Source of the DNA: Flagellimonas aquimarina
Lineage (GTDB): Bacteria; Bacteroidota; Bacteroidia; Flavobacteriales; Flavobacteriaceae
DNA: 64,000 nucleotides
Direction: 5' to 3'
Assembly (NCBI RefSeq): GCF_003149745.1
Contig: NZ_QGEG01000002.1
Coordinates: 1,345,165-1,409,164, forward strand
Under the pieces are notes generated by a model. That model did no database searches, was not told the DNA's origin, and worked only from the letters and a program-made list of their open reading frames with translations. This document shows, piece after piece, positions 1 to 7,366 of this stretch (positions are counted from its first letter, which is position 1; each line of letters starts with the position of its first letter). Both the position numbers and the translations under genes were made by a program.

Positions 1-124
1 TAATGGTTATTTTTTCTCCTGAAAGTAAAACTGCACAAAGAATTTGAAGTGCTTCGTTCTTTGCGCCTTGAGGTGTAATTTCACCATGAAGTTGGTGTCC
101 ACCCTCTATTCGAAATGTTCCCAT
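1..124 (-). CDS. murA: UDP-N-acetylglucosamine 1-carboxyvinyltransferase, N-terminal fragment (runs off left edge)
   Basis: Only the first 41 codons lie in the window. The reading starts at an ATG at 124-122 (minus strand) preceded by an AGAGG ribosome site, and begins MGTFRIEGGHQLHGEI. Residues 20-24 read GAKNE, matching the conserved MurA loop in which K22 and N23 bind UDP-GlcNAc and PEP. MurA makes the first committed step of peptidoglycan synthesis in the cytoplasm, transferring enolpyruvate from PEP to UDP-GlcNAc. It follows the DUF4290 gene by 15 bases on the same strand, so the two are probably co-transcribed. The rest of the gene, including the catalytic Cys loop, lies outside the window. 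Confidence 0.9.
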   Translation of the reverse strand, partial: MGTFRIEGGHQLHGEITPQGAKNEALQILCAVLLSGEKITI

Positions 125-139
125 GTAATCCTCTGGAAT

Positions 140-799
140 TTAATACCTTTTTTTTCCTCTGTTGCTTCGCTGCCCTTTCTTATTACTGCTACTGGTGCCA
201 TTTCTATTAGATTTGGCCAAGCGATTTTTAAGGAATTGTCCGCTATCTGTTAAACTCTCACCATTTGGTGCTAGGTCGATCTGACCATCGCTCAAATCCT
301 TTAAGTGATTAAAAATTGCTGAGTCTTCCACAGTATCCTTGTTCCAGTTCAAATAGCATTTTTTCATGTGATTTGCTATTGCATATTCCAGTCCGGAACG
401 CATATCGCCTTTTTCCCAGCTAACGGCAACATCCACCATCCTCTTTATGTTATTTCCGTAGAATCTATATTTTGGATGATTCTGTGGATACTCTAATGGC
501 TCTGGACGTTGTTGCAATACTTCTTTGGGGGTAATTGGGAAAGGGGAATCCACATCTAATTTAAAATCAGACATGATAAAGAGTTGATCCCATAACTTAT
601 GCTGAAAATCTGGAACATCACGAAAATGGGGCTGTAAATTGCCCATTACACTTATTATAGCTTTTGCTATTTTATTTCTTTCTTCACGATCTGCTATAGA
701 GACCGCATGATCTACCATTTTTTGAAAATGACGGCCATACTCAGGGATGATGAGCTTTGAGCGCTCTGTATTATATTCTAAATTTTCTACTAAGTTCAA
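140..799 (-). CDS. DUF4290 family protein
   Basis: A 219-residue soluble protein with no signal peptide or membrane segment. It opens MNLVENLEYNTERSKLIIPE and contains the conserved stretch PKYRFYGNNIKRMV in the middle, which I recognise as the DUF4290 family confined to Bacteroidota. The last 25 residues are low-complexity and very basic (N, S, K, G and R rich), so the tail is probably disordered and may bind nucleic acid; that is inference. Biochemical function is unknown. It sits directly upstream of murA on the same strand, which is a common arrangement in Flavobacteriia and suggests an envelope or growth-linked role. Confidence 0.85.
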   Translation of the reverse strand: MNLVENLEYNTERSKLIIPEYGRHFQKMVDHAVSIADREERNKIAKAIISVMGNLQPHFRDVPDFQHKLWDQLFIMSDFKLDVDSPFPITPKEVLQQRPEPLEYPQNHPKYRFYGNNIKRMVDVAVSWEKGDMRSGLEYAIANHMKKCYLNWNKDTVEDSAIFNHLKDLSDGQIDLAPNGESLTDSGQFLKNRLAKSNRNGTSSSNKKGQRSNRGKKRY

Positions 800-884
800 A
801 TTAAAGTGTTTATTGAAGTTAAATTATTGGGAAGTCTATCCGATAACGCATGCAAAATAATAAAATTATAGCAATCTGTGTGAT

Positions 885-1172
885 TTATAGGGAAATAACC
901 CCTTCTACCTCCGATACTTCCTTATACTTGGCAATTACCTCATCTGGGCTATCTAAGTGTACTGTAATTGAAATACTGGTATACGTACCTTTTTTAGACT
1001 TTTTAGATTCTATTACTGCACCTGTATTATTGAAAATGTTATTTATTTGTCCAATTCTTTCCTCGTCCGTAGGCACAATAAACTTATACAAATAGTTAGA
1101 TGGCCATTTTGTGCTGTCCAACAATTGTTCTTTAAGTCTAGAATAAAACTCTTCAGATTTCTCCTTCTCCAT
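885..1172 (-). CDS. DUF493 family protein (YbeD-like)
   Basis: A 95-residue protein of the DUF493/YbeD type: a small ferredoxin-like alpha/beta fold resembling ACT-type regulatory domains. The core reads YLYKFIVP, then GAVIESKKSKKGTYTSISIT, then a terminal strand VEGVISL. E. coli YbeD is uncharacterised but is structurally related to the allosteric domain of 3-phosphoglycerate dehydrogenase, so a ligand-binding regulatory role is possible. It is divergent from the ATPase gene at 1261; the 88 bases between them must carry both promoters. It lies 85 bases upstream of DUF4290 on the same strand and may share its transcript. Confidence 0.85.
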   Translation of the reverse strand: MEKEKSEEFYSRLKEQLLDSTKWPSNYLYKFIVPTDEERIGQINNIFNNTGAVIESKKSKKGTYTSISITVHLDSPDEVIAKYKEVSEVEGVISL

Positions 1173-1260
1173 TCTACTGTTTTTTACAAAGATATGGGTT
1201 AGTCCACAATTTTTTTTCCTTCTTCCTATTTCATTACTTTGTATTCATAAATTTTTGTAA

Positions 1261-1821
1261 TTGAACAATAAGGTAGTCATTACCGGAGCACCCGGAACAG
1301 GAAAGACATCTATCATAAATGGACTAGAGAGCAAAGGTCACTATTGCTTTCACGAAATAATTAGGGATATGACCTCAAATGCAAAGAAAGAAAGTGATTC
1401 AGAAGCATTTGTATCCAACCCATTGGTCTTTGTTGAGGATGCTTTACAGTTCAATAAAGATTTGCTTTCTGGCAGAGCTCGGCATTATAAAAATTCATTG
1501 GAATTAAATGTACCCGTGAGTTTCTTCGATCGCGGAATCCCAGATGTACTTGCATATATGGATTTCTTTGAACAAACATATGACGAAGAATTTATTTCTG
1601 CCTGCGACAATCATCGCTACGACCATATATTTGTTGTACCTCCCTGGCAAGAGATCTATGTATCCGACAATGAAAGACTCGAAACGTTTGGAGAGGCTGA
1701 AAAAATCCATGATGCATTGATCAATACCTATACCAAATTCGGTTACGACCCTATTATTGTTCCAAAAAGGCCAGTTTTAGACCGAATAGGGTTTATTTTG
1801 GATACACTTAATCCTATTTAG
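1261..1821 (+). CDS. P-loop ATPase/kinase-like protein (AAA_28 type)
   Basis: A 186-residue cytoplasmic protein with a Walker A motif at the extreme N-terminus (GAPGTGKTS, residues 9-17) and a FFDRGIPD motif near residue 88 typical of nucleoside/nucleotide-kinase-like ATPases. An in-frame stop lies at 1258-1260, so translation must begin at the TTG at 1261, the only usable start codon before the P-loop. The recQ gene begins within its stop codon (TAG/GTG share base 1821), so the pair is translationally coupled. Substrate unknown. The link to recQ suggests, but does not prove, a role in nucleotide or DNA metabolism. Confidence 0.8.
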   Translation: MNNKVVITGAPGTGKTSIINGLESKGHYCFHEIIRDMTSNAKKESDSEAFVSNPLVFVEDALQFNKDLLSGRARHYKNSLELNVPVSFFDRGIPDVLAYMDFFEQTYDEEFISACDNHRYDHIFVVPPWQEIYVSDNERLETFGEAEKIHDALINTYTKFGYDPIIVPKRPVLDRIGFILDTLNPI

Positions 1822-3713
1822 TGCAAAAGGAAGCAAAAACCATTTTAAAGGAATATTGGGGACATAACAATTTTAGAGGGTCTCAAAAGGAGGTTATTGA
1901 TGCCATTGCCAATAACGAAGATGTATTGGCGTTGATGCCCACAGGAGGTGGTAAATCTGTATGTTATCAAATTCCAGCATTATTAAAAGATGGCATTTGC
2001 ATTGTCGTTTCACCCCTTGTTGCTTTAATACAAGACCAAGTAAGTCAATTAAAGGCAAAAGACATAAAGGCTTTAGGTCTTACAGGTGGTATTTCATTTG
2101 AAGAACTTAACAATCTTTTAGATAATTGTCTGTATGGCAATTATAAGTTTCTGTATTTATCACCAGAGCGTTTGCAGCAATCCATAGTCCAGGAAAGAAT
2201 AAGGGAAATGAACGTAAATGTTATTGCTATTGACGAGGCCCACTGTATTTCTCAATGGGGCAATGATTTTAGGCCTGCCTATCTAGACTGCAGCGTTCTT
2301 AAAGATTTGGCTCCAAATGCTCCCATGATTGCCCTAACCGCCACCGCTACACCAAAAGTGGTGGAGGATATCGTTGAAAACCTACGGCTAAATGAAGCGA
2401 AAATATTTAAAGATTCTTTTTCTAGGTCAAACATTATTTTTAAGGTAAGGGAAACAGAGGATAAGCGATATCAATTAAAAAAATATATAAGTGCTATTAA
2501 GGGAAATTCCATTGTTTATGTGCGTTCACGTAAAATGTCCGTGCTCCTTTCCGAATTTTTGAATAAAAATGGTTTTAAGGCCTCATTTTTTCATGGGGGT
2601 ATCTCCAAGTCCGAAAAAGAAAGAAGGTTAGGACAATGGCTAGAGGAGAAAGTAAACATTATGGTCGCTACCAACGCCTTTGGCATGGGGGTGGACAAAG
2701 CCAATGTACGGTTGGTTGTGCACTATCAAATTCCTGATAGTTTAGAAAGCTATTTTCAAGAAGCGGGAAGAGCGGGAAGAGATGGCAATTCTTCAACCGC
2801 TGTTCTTATAACCACAAAAGAAGATGAAGATTTAGCAAAAAAACAGTTTTTATCATCCTTGCCAGATGTTGCTTTTGTAAAGAATCTATATGTACAACTG
2901 AACAATTATTTTCAGGTTTCTTATGGGGAACTGATCACAGAGGTTTTTGCATTAAAGTTCAATACCTTTTGCAAAAGGTATGAGTTTAACACGAACATGG
3001 CATACAATGCATTACGAATTCTTGACCAAAACTCGGTAATTGCATTGTCCGATAGTTTCAACGAGAAGACAACGCTTATGTTTGTGGCTTCCAAAGCAGG
3101 CATTTTTGAGTATTTAAAAAAAAATCGCAAAACCGCGCCCATAATTCAAACCATACTTCGCACCTATGGTGGGATTACAGAATATGAAACTAAGATCAAC
3201 ATTCATTTGTTATCAAAAAAGACAGGGGAACACGAAAAATCCATAAAAAAAATATTAGAACAATTACATAAAGACAATATCGCAGAGTACAAAAGCACAA
3301 CAAGCGATCTAGAGGTTACTTTTTTGGTCCCTAGGGAAGATGATCGCACAATTAACCTGTTTGCAAAAAAAATCAGTGATATCAATACGGTAAAACAACA
3401 CAACATGGCTTCCATGTTAGATTATGTAAAAAACAAGAAAGTGTGCCGTAGCGTTTTCATGCTAAAGTATTTTGGAGAAAAGGACACAGAAAAATGTGGT
3501 ACTTGCGATATTTGTACTGAAAATGAAAGCATCCTATCTGGTACATTGAAAGATAGGGTTTTTGACCTCTTGAAAAAGGCACCACATACTTCTAGACAAC
3601 TTTTACAAACAATTGAAGGTGAAGAAAAGGCAGTGTTACAGGTCTTACAAAGATTGTTGGAAGATGAATTAATAATATTGAATCATAAGAATGAGTACAT
3701 CATCAATACATAA
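1821..3713 (+). CDS. recQ: ATP-dependent DNA helicase RecQ, short form
   Basis: A 630-residue superfamily 2 helicase. Visible motifs are MPTGGGKSVCYQ (Walker A, about residue 40), IDEAHCISQWG (DEAH box), ALTATATP (motif III), and the C-terminal helicase motifs ATNAFGMGVDK and QEAGRAGRDG. A zinc-binding cluster ends in KCGTCDIC near residue 565, followed by a winged-helix region. No HRDC domain follows, so it is the shorter of the two RecQ forms common in Flavobacteriia. RecQ unwinds DNA 3' to 5' in recombinational repair and at stalled forks. It starts at a GTG overlapping the upstream ATPase stop and overlaps fmt by 23 bases, so the three genes form one operon. Confidence 0.92.
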   Translation: MQKEAKTILKEYWGHNNFRGSQKEVIDAIANNEDVLALMPTGGGKSVCYQIPALLKDGICIVVSPLVALIQDQVSQLKAKDIKALGLTGGISFEELNNLLDNCLYGNYKFLYLSPERLQQSIVQERIREMNVNVIAIDEAHCISQWGNDFRPAYLDCSVLKDLAPNAPMIALTATATPKVVEDIVENLRLNEAKIFKDSFSRSNIIFKVRETEDKRYQLKKYISAIKGNSIVYVRSRKMSVLLSEFLNKNGFKASFFHGGISKSEKERRLGQWLEEKVNIMVATNAFGMGVDKANVRLVVHYQIPDSLESYFQEAGRAGRDGNSSTAVLITTKEDEDLAKKQFLSSLPDVAFVKNLYVQLNNYFQVSYGELITEVFALKFNTFCKRYEFNTNMAYNALRILDQNSVIALSDSFNEKTTLMFVASKAGIFEYLKKNRKTAPIIQTILRTYGGITEYETKINIHLLSKKTGEHEKSIKKILEQLHKDNIAEYKSTTSDLEVTFLVPREDDRTINLFAKKISDINTVKQHNMASMLDYVKNKKVCRSVFMLKYFGEKDTEKCGTCDICTENESILSGTLKDRVFDLLKKAPHTSRQLLQTIEGEEKAVLQVLQRLLEDELIILNHKNEYIINT

Positions 3714-4659
3714 TAACCCATTGCAAATTGTTTTTATGGGCACTCCTGACTTTGCCGTAGGTAGCCTAAAAAGCATTTTGGAGGCCGAATTTAATGTTGT
3801 GGGCGTGGTTACGGCCCCAGACAGACCGGCAGGTAGAGGAAGAAAAATTCAAGAATCTGCTGTAAAGCAATTTGCGGTCGAACATAACCTAAAAGTATTG
3901 CAGCCTACAAATCTAAAAGACGAAGAATTTCTAGAAGAACTACGAAATCTAAGAGCCAATCTTCAGGTAGTCGTAGCTTTTAGGATGTTGCCCAAAGCTG
4001 TTTGGCAAATGCCGGAGTATGGAACTTTTAACCTTCATGCCTCCCTCCTTCCCCAATATCGCGGCGCTGCACCAATTAACTGGGCTATTATTAACGGTGA
4101 GACAGAAACTGGAGTGACCACTTTTTTTATTGATGATAAAATTGATACAGGAAACATCATACTTCAAAAAACCGAAACAATACATCCAGAAGATAATGCA
4201 GGAAAACTTCATGATAGGTTGATGGAACTTGGCGCTAAATTAGTTGTGGAAACATGTAAGCAAATTGAAAAAGATGATTTCTCCACCATTGTTCAAAAGG
4301 AATTTGATGATTTAAAGCCCGCCCATAAAATTCACAAAGAAACCTGCAAAATAGATTGGAATGCTCCCTTGAACAGAATACAAGATTTTATAAGAGGTCT
4401 TAGTCCGTATCCAACAGCATGGACAAGTATAGTAAATAACGGAAAGGAAGAAAACATTAAAATCTATAAAACGAAGATGGAACCTTGCGAACATAATCAT
4501 CCCGTGGGGAAACTTTTTTCTGATAAAAAGACTTTGAAGGTTTCAACAAACGGTGGGTATCTTCAACTTCTAGAATTGCAATTACCAGGGAAGCGAAAAA
4601 TGCAAGTATCTGAAATTCTGAATGGTCTAAATCTTGATAAAACTGCGCATCTTCGCTAA
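3691..4659 (+). CDS. fmt: Methionyl-tRNA formyltransferase
   Basis: A 322-residue enzyme that formylates initiator Met-tRNA with 10-formyl-tetrahydrofolate. The N-terminal formyltransferase domain shows IVFMGTPDFAV, APDRPAGRG, and the catalytic block NLHASLLPQYRGAAPINWAI (Asn and His of the active site), followed by GVTTFFIDDKIDTG. The C-terminal OB-like domain follows from about residue 210. The start used here lies inside the end of recQ; an internal start at MGTPDF would remove the first beta-strand and is unlikely. Length is typical. It is the last gene of the ATPase-recQ-fmt run. No convincing terminator is visible after it, although a T8 run lies at 4692-4699. Confidence 0.95.
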   Translation: MSTSSIHNNPLQIVFMGTPDFAVGSLKSILEAEFNVVGVVTAPDRPAGRGRKIQESAVKQFAVEHNLKVLQPTNLKDEEFLEELRNLRANLQVVVAFRMLPKAVWQMPEYGTFNLHASLLPQYRGAAPINWAIINGETETGVTTFFIDDKIDTGNIILQKTETIHPEDNAGKLHDRLMELGAKLVVETCKQIEKDDFSTIVQKEFDDLKPAHKIHKETCKIDWNAPLNRIQDFIRGLSPYPTAWTSIVNNGKEENIKIYKTKMEPCEHNHPVGKLFSDKKTLKVSTNGGYLQLLELQLPGKRKMQVSEILNGLNLDKTAHLR

Positions 4660-4761
4660 GCCCCTACTATCACTAGGCTTGCAAATGGCCCTATTTTTTT
4701 TCGACTTTATCAACAAACGTTTCAAGTTATTAACAAAAAGCCCTATTTCCCTTGGTTTTAC

Positions 4762-4791
4762 TTGCGTTAAACACAAATCCATATAAATTTG
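4762..4791 (+). promoter_or_regulatory. Bacteroidota-type promoter for HU
   Basis: TTG at 4762-4764, a 19-base spacer, and TAAATTTG at 4784-4791 fit the Bacteroidota sigma consensus (TTG near -33, TAnnTTTG near -7). The predicted transcript would start about 40 bases before the HU start codon. Confidence 0.65.
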
Positions 4792-4835
4792 TTTAGCATT
4801 AAAATTATTTTAACAACAATTAATTTAATTCCATT

Positions 4836-5108
4836 ATGAACAAAACAGAATTAATCGATGCTATGGCAGCCGATGCGGGCATCACTAAGGCAGCAGCCAA
4901 AAAAGCATTGGAATCTTTCTTAGGAAATGTAGAGGGATCACTTAAAAAAGGAAACAGAGTTTCTTTAGTAGGTTTTGGATCTTGGTCAGTATCCAGGAGA
5001 AATGCAAGAGAAGGTAGAAACCCACAAACGGGGCAAACTATCAAGATTGCAGCTAAGAACGTTGTAAAGTTCAAAGCAGGAGCAGAATTGAGCGGTTCTG
5101 TAAACTAA
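4836..5108 (+). CDS. hup: HU family DNA-binding protein
   Basis: A 90-residue histone-like nucleoid protein, full length for the family. It begins MNKTELIDAMAADAGITKAA and carries the signature VSLVGFGSWSVSRRNAREGRNPQTG, whose Arg-rich beta-arm with the Asn-Pro tip inserts into the DNA minor groove. The dimer bends DNA and compacts the nucleoid. It is a single-gene unit: a good promoter lies upstream (4762-4791) and a strong hairpin terminator downstream (5133-5162). Strong flanking signals fit the high expression expected of HU. Confidence 0.96.
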   Translation: MNKTELIDAMAADAGITKAAAKKALESFLGNVEGSLKKGNRVSLVGFGSWSVSRRNAREGRNPQTGQTIKIAAKNVVKFKAGAELSGSVN

Positions 5109-5132
5109 TCAATTAGATTTTCAGATATACAG

Positions 5133-5162
5133 AAGCACTTCTTTTAAAAGAAGTGCTTTTTT
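5133..5162 (+). terminator. Rho-independent terminator of hup
   Basis: A perfect 13-base-pair inverted repeat AAGCACTTCTTTT / AAAAGAAGTGCTT (5133-5145 and 5146-5158), followed by a T run, 25 bases after the hup stop. Confidence 0.85.
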
Positions 5163-5234
5163 ATTTTAACTAAGCTGTAGGTTTTTTGTAATTATCAGAT
5201 ATTATATTACATTTAGAAATAAGAATGTTGCACT

Positions 5235-5795
5235 ATGGTTAGCGATGAACCTAAAAAAGGAAAATTATTGGTTGCGGAACCAACACTTACTGGTGATGTT
5301 TCCTTTAATAGGTCTGTAGTGCTACTAGCTGAGCATAATCACGAGGGTTCAGTTGGGTTCATATTGAACAAGCCATTAGATTACAATATTTGTGATCTTA
5401 TTTCTGAAATTACCATTCCTTTTAAAGTTTTTAACGGTGGCCCGGTAGAACAGGACAACCTCTATTTCATACATAAAGTCCCTGACCTTATTGATGACAG
5501 CGTCGAAATTTCTGATGGTATTTTCTGGGGTGGCAATTTTGAGAAGACCGTGGAACTTATCAATAACAAAACCATTACAGAACAAGACATCCGCTTCTTT
5601 TTAGGATATTCTGGATGGGATTCCAGTCAATTGGATCAAGAGCTTTCTTCAAAGTCATGGGTAGTGGTGCAAAATGAATATGAAAGCAGTATTTTAGAAA
5701 AATCTTCCAATGCATTTTGGAAAGAGAAAATGGTAGAGCTAGGTGGCGATTATTTGTTATGGTCCAATGCTCCCGAAAATCCGTCTCTAAACTAG
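5235..5795 (+). CDS. YqgE/AlgH family protein
   Basis: A 186-residue protein of the UPF0301 (YqgE/AlgH) family. Typical elements are KGKLLVAEPTL at the N-terminus, FNRSVVLLAEHNHEGSVGFILNKP, the conserved NGGPVEQDNLYFIH block, and GYSGWDSSQLDQEL. The family folds as a small alpha/beta domain; its biochemical role is not established, although AlgH in Pseudomonas was linked to exopolysaccharide regulation. It stands alone between the hup terminator and a convergent aminotransferase gene whose stop is only one base away, so there is no room for a terminator outside the coding sequences. Confidence 0.92.
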   Translation: MVSDEPKKGKLLVAEPTLTGDVSFNRSVVLLAEHNHEGSVGFILNKPLDYNICDLISEITIPFKVFNGGPVEQDNLYFIHKVPDLIDDSVEISDGIFWGGNFEKTVELINNKTITEQDIRFFLGYSGWDSSQLDQELSSKSWVVVQNEYESSILEKSSNAFWKEKMVELGGDYLLWSNAPENPSLN

Positions 5796-5796
5796 T

Positions 5797-6642
5797 TTAG
5801 CCAATTCTTGCTTTAGCGTTCAATTTTCCTAAAAGACTTTTTGCAACCGTATTGGTGTACATTTTTTTCCTGTATTTGTATATTGGCCTTATACCCTGAA
5901 TACTATTTGTAATAAAAAGCTCATCAGCCTTTTGAAGCTCAAAGGGAGAAATGGATTCTTCCAATAATTGGTACCCTTCCAGAGATTTAATCACCTCTAT
6001 AAGTTTTTGCCTTATAATACCATTTAAACATCCATCGCTCAAAGGTGGGGTTTTTATAATGTTCTCTGTTACCAAGAAAAGATTTCCGTTAATGACCTCA
6101 ACAACTTGCTTATCGTTGTTTATAAGCAAACAGTTGTCATATCCATTTTCTTTTGCGTAGACACTTGCAACAACGTTAAGTATTTTGTTGGTGGTCTTTA
6201 GGTTGGAAAGCATATCCTTGTTCACAAAGTAATCCTTGAACAGCTCTACTTCATAACTTTCCTCTTGAATAAGATAAAATGGAGACTCCAACGAGTTTAC
6301 CTCTATAACAAATGAAACCTCATTGATGGTAGGCCAATACAGGCCTCCTTCATTCCTAAAAACCGTTAATCTTACCCTGGTCGGTTTTGTTTCAAGTCCA
6401 TTTTCCGTAACGGTTTTCAGTATCTCCTCTTCAAGAAATTCCAAAGTAAATTCCATGGGAATTTCCATTCTTAGGATACGCATTGAGGCCATCAGCCTAA
6501 AATAATGGTCCTCCCAAAAAAAGATAGTTCCATTAACGCACCTTACCGTTTCAAACAGGGCGTCACCGTACTTTAATCCTCGGTTGCCATAACTGAAAAT
6601 ATCTGTTTGTTCTGAAAAAAGTTTGCCATTAAAATTGACCAT
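5797..6642 (-). CDS. Class IV PLP aminotransferase / aminodeoxychorismate lyase-like
   Basis: A 281-residue fold-type IV PLP enzyme. The N-terminal block SYGNRGLKYGDALFETVR is the family signature, SNLKTTNKILNVVA supplies the catalytic lysine (K149), and the C-terminal half has EVINGNLFLVTEN and PLSDGCLNGIIR, the PLP-phosphate region. The family includes PabC (4-amino-4-deoxychorismate lyase, folate synthesis), IlvE and D-amino-acid transaminases. The LKTTNK context and length fit PabC-like members best, but the substrate cannot be fixed from sequence alone. It lies 54 bases downstream of the START-like gene on the same strand. Confidence 0.85.
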   Translation of the reverse strand: MVNFNGKLFSEQTDIFSYGNRGLKYGDALFETVRCVNGTIFFWEDHYFRLMASMRILRMEIPMEFTLEFLEEEILKTVTENGLETKPTRVRLTVFRNEGGLYWPTINEVSFVIEVNSLESPFYLIQEESYEVELFKDYFVNKDMLSNLKTTNKILNVVASVYAKENGYDNCLLINNDKQVVEVINGNLFLVTENIIKTPPLSDGCLNGIIRQKLIEVIKSLEGYQLLEESISPFELQKADELFITNSIQGIRPIYKYRKKMYTNTVAKSLLGKLNAKARIG

Positions 6643-6696
6643 AAAAAAAGCCTTGAAAAAATCAAGGCCAAATATACGTTATAGTTAAGAATCTCT

Positions 6697-7080
6697 CTAC
6701 TTTGACCCAAGTACTTGTTTAAGGTCTGATACTTGGTTTTCCCAAAGCATTTTTGCTTCATCTAATTCATCTTCGTCTGCAAAATCTGTTATAAACAAAG
6801 AAACATCCTTGGTGATTTCATCTACAATAATGCGCATTTCAAAAAAGCTGTCATCTTCGTTTTCTTCCCAAGAAAATTTAACAAACTCATCGCTTTTTCG
6901 CTTTAGCATCTTTGCATTTTCCTCAGAACCATCCCAAATAAAAGTGAACATTTCACTGCGGGAATTTACATTATCTGCATACCATTCAGATAAACCAGAG
7001 GGAGTGGAAATATATTGGTAAAGCAACTGCGGAGAAGCCTGAATAACAAACTCTATTTCAAATTTAATCTTATCACTCAT
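6697..7080 (-). CDS. START-like (SRPBCC) domain protein
   Basis: A 127-residue single-domain protein beginning MSDKIKFEIEFVIQASPQLL, which I recognise as the short START-like domain conserved in Flavobacteriia. It has the ligand-cavity pattern SGLSEWYADNV and a long C-terminal helix ending in ENQVSDLKQVL. An upstream TTG at 7092 would add four residues (MCTI); the ATG at 7080 is preferred because the family starts with MSDKI. SRPBCC domains bind hydrophobic ligands; the ligand here is unknown. It is divergent from the tRNA and probably co-transcribed with the aminotransferase downstream. Confidence 0.82.
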   Translation of the reverse strand: MSDKIKFEIEFVIQASPQLLYQYISTPSGLSEWYADNVNSRSEMFTFIWDGSEENAKMLKRKSDEFVKFSWEENEDDSFFEMRIIVDEITKDVSLFITDFADEDELDEAKMLWENQVSDLKQVLGSK

Positions 7081-7165
7081 TATAGTGCACAATTTTTCCT
7101 TTCAACATTTGATATAATTCAGGGAAGATATAAAAATAAATATCAAATAATAAATTAATTTGAAT

Positions 7166-7197
7166 TTTGATTGAGCAAAAATTAAACTTTATATTTG
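7166..7197 (+). promoter_or_regulatory. Promoter of the tRNA gene
   Basis: TTTG at 7166-7169, a 20-base spacer, and TATATTTG at 7190-7197 match the Bacteroidota promoter consensus. It lies 20 bases upstream of the mature tRNA 5' end. Confidence 0.7.
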
Positions 7198-7217
7198 CAC
7201 CCGCTTAACGGCACCAT

Positions 7218-7291
7218 GGCGAGGTAGCTCAGGCGGTTAGAGCGCAGGATTCATAACCCTGAGGTCGGGGGTTCAAGTCCCCCTCTCGCTA
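7218..7291 (+). tRNA. tRNA with CAU anticodon (probably elongator tRNA-Met)
   Basis: A 74-base cloverleaf. The acceptor stem pairs GGCGAGG (7218-7224) with TCTCGCT (7284-7290) through two G-U pairs. The D-arm GCTC/GAGC, the anticodon loop TTCATAA (7250-7256, anticodon CAT at 7252-7254) and a T-arm of five G-C pairs around TTCAAGT are clear. The discriminator is A7291; CCA is not encoded. The anticodon stem lacks the three G-C pairs and C1-A72 mismatch of initiator tRNA, so it is elongator Met or, less likely, the lysidine-modified Ile2 species. The A31-C39 closing pair is a mismatch. Confidence 0.92.
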
Positions 7292-7293
7292 CT

Positions 7294-7321
7294 AAAAAGA
7301 CCATCAATTGATGGTCTTTTT
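7294..7321 (+). terminator. Terminator of the tRNA transcript
   Basis: A 28-base perfect palindrome, AAAAAGACCATCAA / TTGATGGTCTTTTT, begins three bases after the tRNA. The T-rich right arm continues as TCCTTTT. It ends the tRNA unit before the gene at 7367. Confidence 0.85.
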
Positions 7322-7366
7322 CCTTTTAAATACTTTAAGAATTGGTTTTAAGCCTAAATTTGTGGC

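Noticed and set aside
44..253. Plus-strand open frame of 69 codons at the left edge
   Set aside because: It lies antisense to murA and the DUF4290 gene, whose proteins are clearly conserved; no family match.
4660..4700. Terminator after fmt
   Set aside because: There is a T8 run at 4692-4699, but only weak 4-5 base stems precede it; not enough to call.
7218..7321. tRNA as an integration site of a mobile element
   Set aside because: No integrase and no repeated tRNA 3' end was noticed downstream; the following genes form a normal acetate module.
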